DNA from: Discostella pseudostelligera
Taxonomy: Eukaryota; Bacillariophyta; Thalassiosirophyceae; Thalassiosirales; Thalassiosiraceae
Direction of reading: 5' to 3'
Length of the DNA: 40,446 nucleotides
Assembly: GCA_036940085.1 (NCBI GenBank)
Contig: JALLBK010000022.1
Span: 1 to 40,446 of the forward strand
The translations under genes were made by a program, and so were the position numbers. The notes under the pieces were generated by a model. That model was given only the letters and a program-made list of their open reading frames with translations, had not been told where the DNA came from and made no database searches. Of this stretch, positions 1-10,175 are shown piece after piece; within the stretch, counting starts at the first letter, position 1; the number at the start of each line of letters is the position of its first letter.

Positions 1-179
1 CCGTCGTTCTCATCATTATTGTTGTTGCTGCTGCCCTGCCTGATCAAGTGGCGTGGTAGTAGTACTATCAGTTGAATTGATGTTGTCCGTACTACTACAA
101 ACACCCGCTTCACTACAACCTACAAAATATAAAATTGCCAACACCAACAGCGCGGTCGCATGTGAGCTTGATCTTGATT

Positions 180-1405
180 ATGAGCGCAATCGCCAACAAC
201 GACGAAAGCCTCAGTGATCAGCGAAATCCAAATCGGGTTGCCGATTTGCTTCGGAATCATCTGAGACGTCTTCAACTATCACCGACGGAAACGCTGCTCC
301 TCGACGGCGGCACCGGTGAAGAACTATTCAGGCGAGGAGTTCCCGATGATCGGACAATTTGGAGTGCAACCGCGATAGTAAACGAGCAATACCATTCTGT
401 TGTTGAGGACGTCCATAGAAGTTTTCTCAAGGCTGGAAGTCAAGCAATCACAACAAACTCATATGGAATTACACCTGGTGTTGGCTTCACAGACGGCGAA
501 GAGGTGAAGAGATTAGTCGGCATAGCGGGTCATATCGCTCGGAGGGCAGTTACCACGTCATCATCGTCAGCACCATCTGCACTGGTGCTAGGTTCGTTAG
601 GACCGCTGGTAGAGTCGTACAGACCTGATCTGATCATGAATCATCCTGACGGAGTGGTCGCATATCAATTCGCAGTTCATGGGTTATATCCGCACATAGA
701 TGTTTACCTGGCAGAGACAATGTCATGTGTTGAAGAGGCGTGTCAAGCGGTTGATGCAATATCAATATTTTACCGTGGACTACATGATCATGATCCGAAA
801 CATCCGTTACTGGTTTCATTTACACTTAACCAGGATGGCAATCTCCGCGATGGCGAGGCAATTATTGAAGCTATTCCAAAAGTAACAGAGTATGCTTACC
901 GGAAAAAAGTGAATCGTAAGTAATACTCTCATTCTGTTTGCATTGCTTCTCGATGCATGCAATCTAACTGGTGATTATTTCTCGATGCATGCAAACGTAT
1001 TGATGCGGTATTACAAAAGTGATTGGTGTTCTGTTCAACTGCTGTGAGCCTGAATCAATAAGTAAAGCAATGTACGAGATTCGACGAGATTTGACAATGC
1101 AACAATATTTACAGCACCCATCGTTAGAGTTATTGTCTGATAGTCTTTTGGAAGATAACCCACCACCCAAAATTCTCTTGGGGGCGTACGCAAATAGACT
1201 CACACCTGTCGACCCTGAATGGACATTGGAATCCTCTGAGGGAGCGCAAGCTATGAGAGATGACTTATCGCCAGATCAGTATTCGAACGAGTTTGTCCAT
1301 TTATGGCGAAGTAGCAATCGAATCGGAGGTGTACAACTCATCGGCGGTTGCTGCGGTATTGGCCCGGATCATATATCTGCACTTAAAAATCAATTCGAGC
1401 AATAG
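180..1405 (+). CDS. homocysteine S-methyltransferase (two exons)
   Basis: Homocysteine S-methyltransferase family: transfers a methyl group, commonly from S-methylmethionine, to homocysteine to give methionine. Exons are 180-915 and 1020-1405. The donor is c|GTAAGT at 916 and the acceptor AAAAG at 1015-1019, and the join gives Leu in ...VN-L-IGVLFNCC. Family hallmarks are the N-terminal LLDGGTGEELFRRG, TNSYGI in the middle, and the zinc-thiolate cysteines in FNCCEP and, near the C-terminus, IGGCCGIGPDHI. The first in-frame ATG is at 180; the frame is open upstream to 135 but has no ATG there. Length about 373 residues, slightly above the 300-340 usual for the family. No clear targeting peptide is seen. 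It is convergent with the mitochondrial carrier on the other strand. The family is secure; the methyl donor is inferred. Confidence 0.9.
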
Positions 1406-1576
1406 CGCTATGCTTATCTGGCGGGTTTGTACTCCTGATTGAATCATACTGCCAGGTTGATTGACACTCTAAGTGTGATAGATTTGGGTAAAATATAAAA
1501 TATCATGAGCAAAGCACTAATCTCGGCCACGAGTAGTATTTGGGACAAACACATATTTCCCAGAATCGGCCAACGA

Positions 1577-2783
1577 TCATCTTTGCGATGTTAATCCACT
1601 TTTCCGGCACAGCCACAACGCCCCCTCATATGCTGAAAATCGACTTCCAGAAACCAAAAATGCACGGGCAATACTAGGACTGACTCCCGAATATAAACCG
1701 GTAATGCCCTTTGTCCTCAGCAGTTGGTTAAAAATCTCCAAGGCTCCTACTTTTTGTAATTTGAAGGTCGGCGATAATGGAATAAGTTGTCCCTGCACAC
1801 CTGCACGAACACAGTCCAATGGGAAGGTGAACGCCCATGCTGTTGCGCCTGCACATCCGCCCGCCATGGGAATTGCAAGAGACGTCGCAACAAAATCAGC
1901 CTGGCTACTGTCAGATCGGAACAGCATGATATTCTCAAGCCGCTGAATCATACTCTGAAATTCTCCCTTATATCCTTCGTAACAAAAGAAGTAAGCTCCC
2001 ACAAAAGCTGCCTCTCGAACAGTGTTGATTGCGTGTCCGGTGTACAATACAGGTAACCCATGAGATGAAACGAGCGATTTTGCACAGTGAAGCGAACTAG
2101 TAAATCTGCCTGTCGACCTTTGCTGTATGTGACTGTGTCGTTGTCCACTACTCTGATGATTTGTCTGTGATTTACTCCCACTCAGTTTCTCCCGTTTGCT
2201 CTGAACATTATCGACCTGCATTTGAGTTTTTAAGAAGTTCTCCGGAGTTGTAACAATCCCGAATATTGGTGCACCCATCATACCACTAAAAGCGTTATTG
2301 ATGTCCCAACCATCCTGGCCATGAAAATGATTCTGGCGAAAGTATGAGTAGCTTGTGAAGGACAGGGTGTTAACGATGGACAGTGATATCAAGGGTGGTC
2401 CTACGCCTTTGTAGACACTAGATATGCCCTCGGTTCGTAGAATATGTAATAGAAGGGGTATTGTCGAGTATTGTTTCGTTGCAGAAGATGATACTGATAA
2501 TAGCTGAGTCTGCATACTGTAGTTTTGTTGGTAATAGAAGTCTTCAATATTTATGATAGGATATGCTTTGGAACGATAATATTTTCATGTTACTTACCGA
2601 GTCTTCACGAGATCAAGGGGAAACCCCAACAATGTGCCAATAATTCCAGCTGCAAGACCTTCACATCATTAGCATCAGTTCGTTAGCGGACGAAAGCAAA
2701 TGTTGCTAGCCATGAGCAGAAGCAGAAGCACAAGCGAAACAGAACGAACCTCCAATCGCTTCTTCTCCAAGGTGGAATGTCAT
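1577..2783 (-). CDS. mitochondrial carrier family (SLC25-type) protein, three exons
   Basis: Solute carrier of the mitochondrial inner membrane family. Exons on the minus strand are 2783-2750, 2649-2598 and 2516-1577. Splicing joins MTFHLGEEAIG, then AGIIGTLLGFPLDLVKTR, then MQTQLLS, and all phases agree; the third exon alone would miss the first signature motif. Protein is about 341 residues. The three carrier repeats each show the signature: PLDLVKTRMQ (residues about 23-32), TPENFLKTQMQ in repeat 2 (Gln where Arg is usual) and PLDCVRAGVQ in repeat 3. The matrix loop of repeat 2 is lengthened by a polar, Ser/Gln-rich insert. The substrate cannot be read from the sequence; the overall pattern recalls acylcarnitine/ornithine-type carriers, but that is only a guess. 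Confidence 0.88.
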
Positions 2784-3431
2784 CGTTTCATTTCCGGTGG
2801 GATGCTACCACAATAAACCTGGTCACAAGATGAATGAGCACGGTATTATGTATTATGATGCTGCGGCTATCACTCTCACTATCATGTTGTTCGTCGAGAG
2901 TCGGGAGAGGATACGTCGAGGTGACAGTGAAAAGGCGGTGAAGTCGACAGCAGAGCACTAACTGTTCGTTCCGACTTCCGACGACCACTTCTTGGAGATG
3001 ACGTGGAAAATACCGTCATCGACATCGTTCTTCGCATCGAGGGTTTGTGCTTGGTGCACCCAAGGATGGATGAATGCCAGTCTGACCCTCTCCAACCCCG
3101 ACCAATTACCCTACATCATGTAAGAACTCATCAACCCTCGTCTCCCGATCAATCAAGCTCTCCTGATGGTCGAAGAATGTTTCTACTGGAGTGATAGAAT
3201 GAATGCTTATTGTATCAACCTAAAGCAGTTCTTGAGTCATGTCCAATAATTAAGAAAGTCAATTATGAATTACACTACCAATACTATTTCCAAAGAAGCA
3301 TGGCAAAGTAGTAGCAAAGCAATACAAAGCCCGACCTTTCTCAATAACATGATTTCACCAGCAAATAGAACTCATTTCCTCTATCCGACGCAAATGTTGT
3401 CGATCTCTCAACCAACGACAATATATTATGC
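2784..3431. other. intergenic region between carrier promoter and Ubl-eL41 3' end
   Basis: About 650 bases without a supported gene. It holds the promoter side of the carrier gene and the 3' flank of the minus-strand Ubl-eL41 gene. Short open frames here have no recognisable protein features, and I see no RNA gene or repeat. Confidence 0.5.
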
Positions 3432-3734
3432 TTAACGGGCACGTTGACGCATCTTACGACGCTTGCGACGAAGGCGTCTCATACGCTTCTTGCGCCACTT
3501 GGCACGCATGCCTCCAGGAACCTCCAACATGAGGTCAAGTTCTTCATCCTCCTGGACGCCGTTTCCGAAGAGAGTTCCCTCAACAAGCTCAGCGTCACCG
3601 TTCACAAGACGAATGAGGTGGCCGGGGATGTACTCCTGGTTCTCAATCATGGCCTTGAGATCGGCGATGGTGGTGCTACCCTCGACGGCGTAGGCCATCG
3701 AGGTGCCCGTGGGCGCGTTCACGATAATCTGCAT
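3432..3734 (-). CDS. RPL41: ubiquitin-like domain fused to ribosomal protein eL41
   Basis: A single 100-codon exon. Residues 76-100 (starting MRAKWRKKRMRRL) are a complete 25-residue eL41, the very basic small protein of the large ribosomal subunit, with only conservative changes from the usual animal/yeast form. Residues 1-75 form a ubiquitin-like domain: it starts MQIIV, keeps the TI..LKAMI helix, IP, R42-L43 and a TL element, and ends in Gly74-Gly75 directly before the eL41 Met. It is one residue shorter than ubiquitin. Of ubiquitin's lysines only the Lys27 equivalent remains, and the tail is LEVPGG instead of LRLRGG. By analogy with ubiquitin-eL40, ubiquitin-eS31 and FUBI-eS30, cleavage after Gly-Gly would release eL41; that step is inferred. 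A CTCTCCCCAG tract just upstream (about 3771 on the minus strand) could end a 5'-UTR intron. Confidence 0.93.
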   Translation of the reverse strand: MQIIVNAPTGTSMAYAVEGSTTIADLKAMIENQEYIPGHLIRLVNGDAELVEGTLFGNGVQEDEELDLMLEVPGGMRAKWRKKRMRRLRRKRRKMRQRAR

Positions 3735-4436
3735 TATTTAGCTGCGGCAAGTTGGTTGCTCGAAACCTGGGGAGAGGAGAGTGTAGGGAACAAGAGGTGA
3801 GTGAGATGACACGACGGTGATGGGAGAAATAATTATCGAACCCAGACGCAGACCCGTCATCGTCATTTCGACATTAAATGAGGCCTTGCCCCCGACAAAG
3901 AACACAGCCTAGACTCCGCGGAGATTGAGACATACTAACAGCGCTCTCTCAGACTCAGTAGCCGTGGCTACAGCGGCCGACGGACGCCATGGTTCCTTAC
4001 CCTGGGTTGGGGAGCAGACAGCAACTTTGTGGGCAGATTTCGGAGGTTCCGACGGAACACGGAACAGCCTTACTCAAACCCTTGCACGTAGAATCGACGT
4101 AGGAATAGTACCCAAATGTGTGGCTAGAATGCGGACAGACCGAGGCATCGCAGAATTTGGTCTGTCTCTCGTAGGAAAAGGTAGCAAAGTGAGCGACATG
4201 AACATGTGTGGCTGAACCGCGGACAGACGAAAGGAGAATCTTTGGTCTGTCCGTCGTCCATCGACTGCTCGATTCCGACGCCGACGGACGACGGACCGGA
4301 CGCCCTCGCCCACAACATTCACAAAAGACATCTTGACCTCTCTAGAGACCAAGATACTACTTATGCTATTGCTAGCCTATCTTGACCATGATGCTCAGCG
4401 GATGTGCTACCAGATCCAACGCCAGTATCTGCCAAC
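3735..4436. promoter_or_regulatory. shared upstream region of Ubl-eL41 (-) and RluA-like gene (+)
   Basis: About 700 bases between two divergent genes. No supported coding sequence. It contains a candidate 5'-UTR intron for the eL41 gene, with an acceptor near 3771 and a weak GTATGT/GTTAGT donor near 3935-3941, the 13-base palindrome at 4046 and the tandem hairpins at 4132-4253. The promoter role is inferred from position. Confidence 0.5.
4132..4253. repeat. two tandem inverted repeats with GGACAGAC/GTCTGTCC arms
   Basis: The first hairpin pairs GACAGACC (4134-4141) with GGTCTGTC (4159-4166), loop 17. The second pairs CGGACAGAC (4220-4228) with GTCTGTCCG (4245-4253), loop 16. Each is preceded by a similar TGTGTGGCT sequence (about 4117 and 4205), so the whole unit appears duplicated at about 88-base spacing. 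It lies between the divergent Ubl-eL41 and RluA genes. A separate 13-base palindrome, GTTCCGACGGAAC, is at 4046-4058. These could be dimeric transcription-factor sites or 5'-UTR hairpins; which one is unknown. Confidence 0.75.
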
Positions 4437-5912
4437 ATGATCAAAGCATGCATCACTCGTAGTAGTACTTTCAACCTGCCTACCTCATTTTGTCGAATTA
4501 ACTGTGTCAAAGTCACACGTATCATCGATATGCAAAATCATCGTCGCTCTCATCGGCATCAACATCAACATCGCTTACCAGCTCACACCAAATTCCGTAG
4601 CAGACGCCAAATTCATCGTTGTCAGCCACCAGCTTGCATCTATCTAGTCGTCTCTATAATGCTTTATATTTCATATGTGACATCAGCGACATCGTGGCCG
4701 CTTGCATTTCTATCTTCTAGAACAAGTCGTCAGTCAGTACTACCTCCTGCCAGCATAACTTCACCTTGCACATCATGGTTTCATCGATTACATACTAGAG
4801 CAACAACCCCAAAATTCATCTCACAATTGAATGCAGACACTAGGGGAGGACGGAATCCAAGTAATGAAAGACAATCACAACAACCTCGAACTCGAATACA
4901 AAGAAGCGACAATAGAAGTCACTCTTCAACACCCAAAATTCAACTGGAAAAGCCGCAAGTTATTTTTTCTAACAATCATTTGCTCGTCGTGAACAAACCA
5001 CCCGGATGGAAATCTCAACCTGGTAATGGAGGAGGGACCAATGACAACAATAATTCACAAAACAAATCTGAATACAATAATGATCCGAAGTGTCTTTTAT
5101 CCTACCTCCAATCTCAATCATTGGGCGGTGGTTCCATGAAAGACTTTCTAATGCCCACACATCGTTTGGATCAACCATGTACAGGAGTGTTGATATTTGC
5201 CAAGAATGGAAAGGCCGCGAGTCGAGTTCAGGTTGCCTGGAGTAAGAGACAGGTGAAGAAGTGTTATTGGGTTGTGGTAGAGGGTGGAGGAATTGACAAA
5301 AATCGGGGTGGTGGGATGAACGGTTTGGAATTGCTGCAAAGCCGTTCGTCACATATCTTGGATCCTGAATCTGGAGGAAACACACATACCTATCGACTGT
5401 CAGCAATACTGAAAACTACGGGAGGTAAAGACAGAGATGAGAAGGGAGGTAGATTGAAGAATGCTGGCGGTTCAGTTGTTGTGAAACCTCTCCCGCCTGG
5501 TCAATCATCAACTTCTGCGGACGACGGCCGCGTGTGCCACATTGAATGGAAACATTTGCTTTCTTTGAAGACAGCACCATCTGCCTCGACCAGACATTTG
5601 CTCTCCGTGACCACTGATACCGGCGCGAAGCATCAGGTGCGTGCACTGCTTGCATTGGCAGGTGGCGCACCCATAGCTGGAGATTTACGATACGGGAACA
5701 ACAATCTGAATTCACAAAGTAAATATCAACCAGGGAGAGTCGACCGACCACTTCCTGATGGTTCGGTGGCGCTTCATGCACGATCTGTACACTTGCCAAC
5801 TGTATCTCTTGGAGGAATGGAATTTTTGAAGGATGAACCCTTCGTTGCAAGCATACCAAGGCAATGGAAAGACTTTTTCGGTATTCGCGAGGAAGACTTC
5901 AAAAAGTTTTAG
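4437..5912 (+). CDS. RluA-family RNA pseudouridine synthase
   Basis: Converts uridine to pseudouridine in rRNA or tRNA. About 491 residues, with the catalytic domain in the C-terminal two thirds. Motifs in order: VVNKPPGW (family VnKPaG), THRLDQPCTGVLIFAK with the catalytic Asp of HRLD, YWVVVEGG, and TGAKHQVRALLAL (family TGxxHQIRvhla). In HRLDQPCTG a Cys replaces the usual Thr/Ser. The first about 170 residues are low-complexity, basic and Ser/Gln/His-rich with one hydrophobic stretch (CIYLVVSIMLYISYV), consistent with an organelle-targeting leader, though the compartment cannot be assigned. Start at the first ATG of the open frame. One uninterrupted exon. It is divergent from the Ubl-eL41 gene. 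The substrate site is unknown. Confidence 0.88.
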   Translation: MIKACITRSSTFNLPTSFCRINCVKVTRIIDMQNHRRSHRHQHQHRLPAHTKFRSRRQIHRCQPPACIYLVVSIMLYISYVTSATSWPLAFLSSRTSRQSVLPPASITSPCTSWFHRLHTRATTPKFISQLNADTRGGRNPSNERQSQQPRTRIQRSDNRSHSSTPKIQLEKPQVIFSNNHLLVVNKPPGWKSQPGNGGGTNDNNNSQNKSEYNNDPKCLLSYLQSQSLGGGSMKDFLMPTHRLDQPCTGVLIFAKNGKAASRVQVAWSKRQVKKCYWVVVEGGGIDKNRGGGMNGLELLQSRSSHILDPESGGNTHTYRLSAILKTTGGKDRDEKGGRLKNAGGSVVVKPLPPGQSSTSADDGRVCHIEWKHLLSLKTAPSASTRHLLSVTTDTGAKHQVRALLALAGGAPIAGDLRYGNNNLNSQSKYQPGRVDRPLPDGSVALHARSVHLPTVSLGGMEFLKDEPFVASIPRQWKDFFGIREEDFKKF

Positions 5913-5957
5913 ACTATGAATGTAATAATTGAAGAGCGAGTAGATATCTCGAAGTTC

Positions 5958-8900
5958 TCATTTGTTTAATTGCGGTATAGTAGTCGCAAAAATTACTTGA
6001 TCATATGGATAAGGCCACATTACACCAGCATCTGTGTCCCACCAACTTCCAATACCCTCGTAGTACACTTCAAATCCCGCATTTCGTAGATTACCTATTG
6101 CCTCGTGAAAGATTTGTACCCGTCGTTCTTTGGTAAACGACCATTCAACAACGAGATGTGTACAGTCTAACCAATTGGATTGGAGTGATGCTTCCTTCGA
6201 AAGGAGAATGTCCATTTCAGCTCCTTCGCAGTCAAGTTTCACAAAGGTGACTCCAGGCCTTAGAGCCCCACCTAGACCAAAAAATGGAACACATTCAACC
6301 GTGAAACGTTGCAGTGTCCTTTTTTGCAAATTTGACGGCAGTGGGGTGCTTCTATCAACGTACTGAGAATACTTTTCCAGACAATGGCGCCATGTATTTT
6401 GTTTACCATCATTCTCATTTCTCGCTTCGACCAAGGTTTGTAGTCCAGAAGTCCCATGAACTACGGCAGCAGCGTGCAACTCAACAACTGGGATGGTAGG
6501 CTCAGATGGAAGTGATGCAATTTCCAAGTTATGCGCAAGAAGCGCAAAATTGCTCGGCTCGGGTTCATATGAAATGATACGTCTGCAACCTTCTCCCATT
6601 GCTATTCGGGAAAACACACCGATATGTGCTCCAACGTCAAGAACACATTCATGACCCGAAAGAGAAAATCCTGGTCTAGAAGTGTAAACGTTACCCATTT
6701 TTCGATCGAGCAGTTCTTTAATGACGAGTTCGTCTGTAGAGTTGTCACGGAAATGCAGCGGTGGTAAGAATGGTACCGCTTGGCAGTGCGCTTGGACCAA
6801 TTGAGCGGTGGACGTATCCTCTTCTTTGTTAGAGTCTTTTAGAGAAACCTCTGGGGTGAACCAAACCAGTGAATACCTCTCTCCTTTGAATTGAGATGTC
6901 CAGTGCAGCTGATTCCAGCCATCAAACTCGAGTGCAGTGTATCGAATATCATACGGCACTCCTTCCACGATTGTTTCGCCTCCAGTGTAATTTCCAAGAC
7001 CGACTATCATCTGAGGATGAAAGATAGGATTGAAACATGAACAATGAGCCATTATGCAGTGATATCAATTCTGAATTGTAAAAGCAGCTTACGGAAAGTG
7101 TTTGACCCTGTCCTCTGCCGCTGTCCACATGAGGAGTGAATTGAGCTAGGAGAAAAGTGAATAATCATTGCTGGTGGCACGTGAGACATGGTATCTACGA
7201 AGGGGCTTACCATTTCTATTTACTGCACAATGAGTAGACGGCAATCTGCGACGAGAGGAAGATAGTCCTCGTTTCATGCCGTCCGCGGATGGAAGAGGAC
7301 TTGCATTACGGATGATCTCCTTCTCCAACTCGAACACAGACTTTGTAAGTTCCGGAAACAGTGAGTTCCCGAGAGGAAGTTCATTGTTTCCCCATATGTC
7401 TTCATTTATCACTGTAAACGAACCCGACGAGATTGCCTGACCAGGAAATTTTGATACGAGATTCTTCTTCTTGGTGGCGAGAATGTTCCCTGACGCAAGT
7501 GCAGGAGACTTAATCACGCGAGAGCGAGCATCTGAAGTTGCAGGCCATTTCCCATTGCTGGCAATATCCCGTAATAACGCTAGTGTCGTAGAATACGCAC
7601 CGATTGGAGCATCCGAATCGACACAAGGTAGAGTGTTCAGTGATTCCATAGCACTGTCTTCCACTTGAGATATATCTGCGAGATTTTCAGCCTCAACCAT
7701 TTCGATGTGACTCCGAAGTGCAGGACAAATGGCATCTCTTAGCTCTAGCAGCCATTCCTCCTCATCTCGAATATTCGTCAATGAAGATCCTCCCAACAGC
7801 CTCTCTCGAATGACTTCCTCCCATTTTTGCTCAGATTCAGATGCATCAGGTTGAACTGTTTTAGCAAACGACTCAATCGAGTTCTCACTGCTCCCATTTG
7901 CGTTGCTAGTAAGTTCATGAAAGTGATATCGAGCAGATTGAAAATAAAGTCTTCTGTACAAACACGAAGGTGCCGGAAGCCCGGGCATGCGCACATCTGG
8001 CCGTGTGGCAATGTCAAAGAAATTTGGAGGTAACCATCCATTCGTCATTCCAACAACGGCAGAAATAATGCGAGGAATCTGTCCCATGACAAAGCCATCA
8101 GCTTTGAACACTAAAACAATATGCATATTTTGTATTGCAACGTTCTTTGCTTCACCTGCTCCCTCATTGTCGACGTTGTCATAACTTTGCAAATCAATTA
8201 CTCCGACAATTTGTGCACGGTCCATCGTTCTCCAGACCACCTCAAAACCCGGACTTGATGCCATTCCAGTGAGAGAACTATGAGCAAAGTTTGACCAGCA
8301 ACGCTTTTCCTTCCGCCAGAGTTGCCCAAACCGACCATGGCTTAATCTGGTGGCTGACTCATCTCCGCTACCGAATTCAGTAAAGGTAGTGCCGGCATCA
8401 TCACTTGCCAACTGGCGCCTTACACGCCTGTTTGGTACAGTCTCACTTTCTGAAGCCTTTAATGACTGCTTCAATTTGCTGATGAATTCTGGGGCTGGAT
8501 TGGACTTTCCAACGCTAGAGGCTCGAGGCAAATGCTGACGTACCGCCCTTGATCGTTGTGATATGTGTTTGTACCATTCGATAGCAATGTCTACTGCAGG
8601 TTGATTGAAAGAACCGTCAATGTTTGGAAAAATCCATGTAACTGGCAATAAAAAAGTGTAGCTTCTTTGGGTTGCACTTCTCTCGGCATAAAATTTGGAG
8701 GAGCGAGGCACAAGAGCGTCCATGTGATGGAGAAGAATTTGTAGATGGGAATTTTCACTGTCAAGCAAAATTTGCACATGCTCCTGTATTTGACCGCTAT
8801 TGGCATATTCTTTCCACATTGATATTGTCTCGGGCTTGCACCGAAGTCGATAATTGAACGACATCACTTCTGATACCGCTCCAACCACCTCCACTTCTTG

Positions 8901-9467
8901 CCGAAGAGTCGGCTGTCGCATGATTGTTGCAGTGCTGTAACTGAGTGCAGTGGTTGCATCCTCAAAATCATAATGATCACCAAGAAAAGCATTCGCGTGC
9001 TGAATGAAAGATTTGTGTATCATATTTGCAACAACCTCATTTGCTGCCAGACGTTCGCCTGTGATATCACTATCTGCATCATCACCTTCTAGGATACCTC
9101 CATAATAACCATATCGAATGACGGTTGTCATCAGCAACTCGTCTTCCAATGTCGGCCGTGCTTGCTTTGCAATAGAACAGTTCAATGAAGCATCATCTTC
9201 TCCTCGGAGATGGCGAAATAGAGCGTTTCTAGATCCGAATGTGGCCTGGCACCCCTGGCACTTGAGCTGGTTTTCCTCATTGTCTTGACGGGATCGTCCC
9301 TCATCATGACGGGTAGCGATTGTAGAGTGAAGAATGGAATGATACCGTTGCAAATTCACTGAACCGGTGCAACTAGGCAGATATTTGCCCGGGAGAGGTA
9401 CAAACGAAGAAGACCAGGATGTCAGCAGCGCCAACGCGTATAGAACAGGCACGACCTTGTGCGACAT
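5958..9467 (-). CDS. Zn-finger / TruA-like / 2OG-Fe(II) dioxygenase / FkbM methyltransferase fusion, three exons
   Basis: Exons 9467-7211, 7145-7093 and 7010-5958 join in phase (donors GTAAGC and GTAAGC, acceptors TCTCCTAG and ATCCTCAG) into about 1120 residues. Domains in order: a hydrophobic leader ending SSSFVPLP (residues 1-25), like the diatom plastid ASAFAP-type site; a C-x2-C-x12-H-x10-C finger (C70, C73, H86, C97); a TruA/Pus1-like fold (about 113-520) recognisable by YAERSATQRSY, ADGFVMGQIPRIISAVVG and PGLPAPSCLY, in which the usual GRTDAGVHA active site is replaced around residues 175-195; a TET/JBP-like dioxygenase (about 650-825) with H758-x-D760, distal H806 and R815 in GERYSLVWF; and an FkbM methyltransferase (about 880-1118) with VLDVGAHIGVFS, YEPEP and VKLDCEGAE. 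The small middle exon carries the iron-binding HxD. RNA modification is inferred; the substrate is unknown. Confidence 0.85.
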
Positions 9468-10175
9468 TATAATAGGGGAGAAAAGCGTGGCTGGATCACG
9501 GAGAGAAAGAGATGACAATGAAGTGCGATAATCGATGATGGAGCCGGATCTCGAGATGAGGCGTGATGCTGATGCGACGGCGACCTGCCTACTGATACTG
9601 ATACCGACGACCGACGATGTGATGAATTTGACGACCCCAACACGCTGCCCATTAAGGTACCAGAAAGAACCTAAACTAAATCATGATGGTTGATGTCGGA
9701 TGTCTATCGTTACTACGATGCCATCATCATCATTGGATTGGATGGCATGCATTGGGTTGGCATGGATGGATGGCCAATGGCCACACTTCTCTTCCCGCCA
9801 AAAGTTTACTTCCCGCCATTTTCGCCACTTTCCATACTGCGGACCTCGCGTGAATGATGCTACAATGTCTCTCTCGATTAATGCATCGAATGAGATTGAT
9901 ATGGTACGTAGGCATTGATCTGCATCGATGATGGCTGAATACTGTTGAATGTGAAGGGACGAAGAACGTCGAGGGAGGTGAGGCAGTCGGCAATAGGGGT
10001 GGTGGTGCTGAGTGCAATATTAATGTTATCGTTGTTGTCTGTCGTCCAAGCAGAACATGATGAAGATAAGATATGAGGAAAATGACGACCACGAGAGGTA
10101 GATCTTAATTGACAGACTGTAAATAGATACTTACTAATTAGCAAACTTTGATAAAAACATTTTGTTTTATTATTC
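9468..10175. promoter_or_regulatory. intergenic region with paired TTCCCGCC motifs
   Basis: About 700 bases upstream of the TruA-like/dioxygenase fusion gene and downstream of the phosphatase-family gene. No supported gene. Two E2F-like motifs lie at 9792-9803 (TTCCCGCCAAAA) and 9810-9820 (TTCCCGCCATT), followed by TTTCGCC. A GGATGG/CATGG-rich stretch precedes them at about 9733-9782. Confidence 0.5.

Noticed and set aside
3925..4215. 96-codon open frame on the plus strand upstream of RluA, preceded by a TACTAAC-like and CTCTCTCAG sequence
   Set aside because: The protein looks like random composition, overlaps the hairpin module and has no matching donor or continuing exon; promoter DNA is the simpler reading.
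7146..9518. A stand-alone 790-residue protein separate from the FkbM protein
   Set aside because: Its last 22 codons run into an intron with a clear GTAAGC donor. Splicing continues in frame through the HVD exon into the methyltransferase part.
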